DNA of 6,581 nucleotides from Clostridia bacterium (lineage in GTDB: Bacteria > Bacillota_A > Clostridia > Oscillospirales > CAG-272). The stretch covers positions 1-6,581 of the forward strand of contig JAFTRB010000138.1 of assembly GCA_017462445.1 (NCBI GenBank). The letters run 5' to 3'. Below are positions 5,701 to 6,581 of the stretch, piece after piece. Positions within the stretch are counted from its first letter, which is position 1; each line of letters starts with the position of its first letter. The notes under the pieces were generated by a model. It ran no database searches. It saw only the letters and a list, made by a program, of their open reading frames with translations, and had not been told where the DNA came from. The translations under genes and the position numbers were made by a program.

Positions 5701-6581
5701 ACCGAGTACGGCACAATTCCCGAGCAGTATGCATCGGTGGAGGACTACCCCTTTGCCGTGTTTAATTCTAATGGTGGTTTTGTTCTTGCCACCGACATCT
5801 GGGCAACCGATTCCGGAACCGGCGCTCTTGGCGCGGGACAGAAGCAGAGCTATGTCAATCTTATTATCCTTCTTCGCCGTGATTATCACTTCACGGACGC
5901 TACTGTATACAACAATTTCGCCTTCTATTATGGCGATCTTAAGCTTGACCTCGGTGACAATAAGCTCTATCTTGAGCAGACTCACAGCGAGGGGCTCTTC
6001 TTCTGCCACGCAAAGCGCTCGCACAGAACCGATGTGGTGATTGAAAACGGTGAGATAGTATTCGGTGGAGGCAAGCTTATAAGTGTTGGCTCCTGGGATA
6101 CCTCCGGCTACACATATCAAAGCGAGGTAAAGCAATTCAACTTTACCTTTGACGCTGTTACCTTCTCGCATTCGGGGGGCTCTACCGCTGCGGGTGCGCT
6201 CTTTACCAATGCAGCAAGCGGATCGCCTGTTCCGGTTATAAGCAACCTTCTCTTTAACGAATGCGTATTTGATTTTGAAGAGAATTTGACCGCAGGATTT
6301 GCTATGCTTACTTTAGGCGAGGCGAAGGGCAATTTAACCGTTAATGCTACCGTAAAGGGTGGCGAGCTTCGTGGTGGCGACCTCTCGACGCTCTCCTTCT
6401 ACACTAAGGTAGGAGAAGCTGCCAAGCTTGAATTTGAAAAGGGCGCAGACGGGCAATACCTTGTTCAGAGAATAAAGAATGGTGGAAGCCCTGCCAGTAT
6501 AGGCATAGATATTGATGGGTTTAATTACTCCTATGCAGAGGCAGGCGTTGATGGCGACTATACCGTTTACAGGGTTGCAAA
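2791..6581 (+). CDS. Large secreted multidomain alpha/beta hydrolase (esterase-like) with Ig-like, carbohydrate-binding-like and beta-helix-like domains; 3' end outside the window
   Basis: The frame is open for 1263 codons and runs off the window. MKKK plus a hydrophobic stretch (residues 9-28) is a Sec signal peptide, probably cut after Ala29; no lipobox Cys is present. Residues about 90-150 form an alpha/beta segment (LVIYVVN, then ERGYIVTVADYKNN) of unclear role. Residues about 275-557 form an alpha/beta-hydrolase fold: strands MHLIYPTG and VPVLALVG, nucleophile elbow GNSKG with Ser406, acid Asp498 in QLNDGS, and His528 in LGHTF. Order and spacing fit a Ser-Asp-His triad. Residues about 576-660 match a Big_5/SbsA Ig-like domain (FTVKFTGPVG, ending NTEYTLTVPAGIKAANGG). 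Residues about 663-790 resemble a DNRLRE/CBM96-type beta-sandwich (GYYEVDISEFI). Residues about 797-944 look like a jelly-roll binding module ending in YFDDFKSV. From about 985 on the chain is strand-rich and beta-helix-like. The likely role is extracellular ester hydrolysis on a polymer, perhaps deacylation of glycans; substrate and exact family are unknown. The divergent AraC-family gene is its likely regulator. Confidence 0.88.
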   Translation, partial: MKKKVFSRLIVSLLLLMLITALSATLITASEEDIEMEDMMSAILSDEELSGYKQGDTVSLSNDGYIGIPVELTTYYDSSKPTKSGYDVDATNLVIYVVNAHFERVGADTDVEIIKSMLERGYIVTVADYKNNGRAISPDLDFSLQAVRNTVLTGKYFTDTTVFASGSYYNSFVVPSGYDVSLHRVFWEIDKHSTDGTLEKIVEYWNNDFRAWTKNKDIVIPWVDENGNRKQTQTAHDGTAPVWLNADGSENPDGTYIKIKHTRAVDITDCVKRDGSPIDLNLYMHLIYPTGAAEVPVLALVGSAEHIAKGTASADRPQFIGATLRGYAAVTFDHGWTPMARNDHYGYFDGSTPDMGSVTGNNTTYSIQFYNEVEIATAAMRYIRYLSLSTDEFNFKLDAIGAYGNSKGGWMQFLGAVDPYTASGERKIFIGHHGETRYENGKTETVGIIDGGEEQPWLTYDGEEIDGGADFVYCSCGGTSESILPGHAPMFISCQLNDGSCWGSSREFIMAARAADVPAMWVEVNLGHTFASGPDTKFGIDDTYSSFFNFLGYWLKGDRVRVEYIYADMTYGGMPTYAPFTVKFTGPVGESEIGKIILAADDGIAVSGRWESAFGNTEWTFYPDFLKSNTEYTLTVPAGIKAANGGTSENASSYSVTTGYESADVLTRVTGSRGTYISFTVPDKSGITEFDVNKYLLRIKASNNAANKLGIYSVSGFDQSSPDSSTVGEELGVVYVNGDGYYEVDISEFISSYDAGATVTLLIKEERTVGNPTVFSWDVSTTRPGTLLVSNTVESQVVELDGNAVLEIGKTKPTGTYPLDPFYNNLSYNTIINCTALVRSGNMTVDDSGRRLNISFRVLDTTSRTLQIYVLDASNRAKGIIDRDGTVFNVRTKADEWVDVSFTLDIYDPLKYGADGLFNKKVYIKTYGFGEEVYPIYFDDFKSVEEITAVDISQVSLVSTTTEQRKNPLETEYGTIPEQYASVEDYPFAVFNSNGGFVLATDIWATDSGTGALGAGQKQSYVNLIILLRRDYHFTDATVYNNFAFYYGDLKLDLGDNKLYLEQTHSEGLFFCHAKRSHRTDVVIENGEIVFGGGKLISVGSWDTSGYTYQSEVKQFNFTFDAVTFSHSGGSTAAGALFTNAASGSPVPVISNLLFNECVFDFEENLTAGFAMLTLGEAKGNLTVNATVKGGELRGGDLSTLSFYTKVGEAAKLEFEKGADGQYLVQRIKNGGSPASIGIDIDGFNYSYAEAGVDGDYTVYRVA

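Noticed and set aside
4894..6171. Open reading frame of 425 codons on the minus strand inside the secreted hydrolase gene
   Set aside because: The plus-strand frame has a signal peptide, ribosome binding site and coherent domains throughout. The antisense translation shows no domain, no good ribosome binding site and no promoter context, so it is a shadow of codon usage.
1..6581. CRISPR array, tRNA or rRNA genes, insertion sequences, toxin-antitoxin or phage genes
   Set aside because: No repeat-spacer pattern, cloverleaf, transposase motif, terminal inverted repeat or related small-gene pair could be seen on either strand.

Overview
The window looks like a chromosomal segment from a Clostridia-type Firmicute, probably a gut or rumen anaerobe. 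This rests on the clostridial character of the DnaK and DnaJ proteins, strong GGAGG-type ribosome binding sites, a consensus housekeeping promoter, and a very large secreted multidomain protein of the kind common in plant- or host-glycan-associated Clostridia. The lineage is an inference and no species can be named.

Region 1 (1-1790) is the 3' end of a heat-shock chaperone operon. It holds the last 159 codons of dnaK, a 111-bp gap containing a GC-rich hairpin, and a complete dnaJ (382 aa). A long-stemmed intrinsic terminator follows directly. No grpE, hrcA or CIRCE operator lies in the window; they would be upstream if present.

Region 2 (1840-2790) is an AraC/XylS-family regulator on the minus strand, convergent with dnaJ, plus a 129-bp AT-rich divergent intergenic region. 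That region holds a perfect TTGACA-17-TATAAT promoter for the regulator, a candidate extended -10 promoter for the gene on the other side, and repeated TTGTC words.

Region 3 (2791-6581) is one uninterrupted plus-strand reading frame that runs off the window end (at least 1263 aa). It encodes a secreted protein with this order: signal peptide; an alpha/beta segment of unclear type; an alpha/beta-hydrolase (esterase-like) domain with a readable Ser406-Asp498-His528 triad; an SbsA/Big_5-type Ig-like domain; two beta-sandwich modules that look carbohydrate-binding; and a beta-strand-rich C-terminal part resembling a right-handed beta-helix. A plausible reading, which is inference, is that the AraC regulator senses a small molecule (perhaps a sugar) through its cupin domain and controls this extracellular esterase. 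The regulator-enzyme pair is the accessory and most interesting part of the window; the chaperone part is ordinary.
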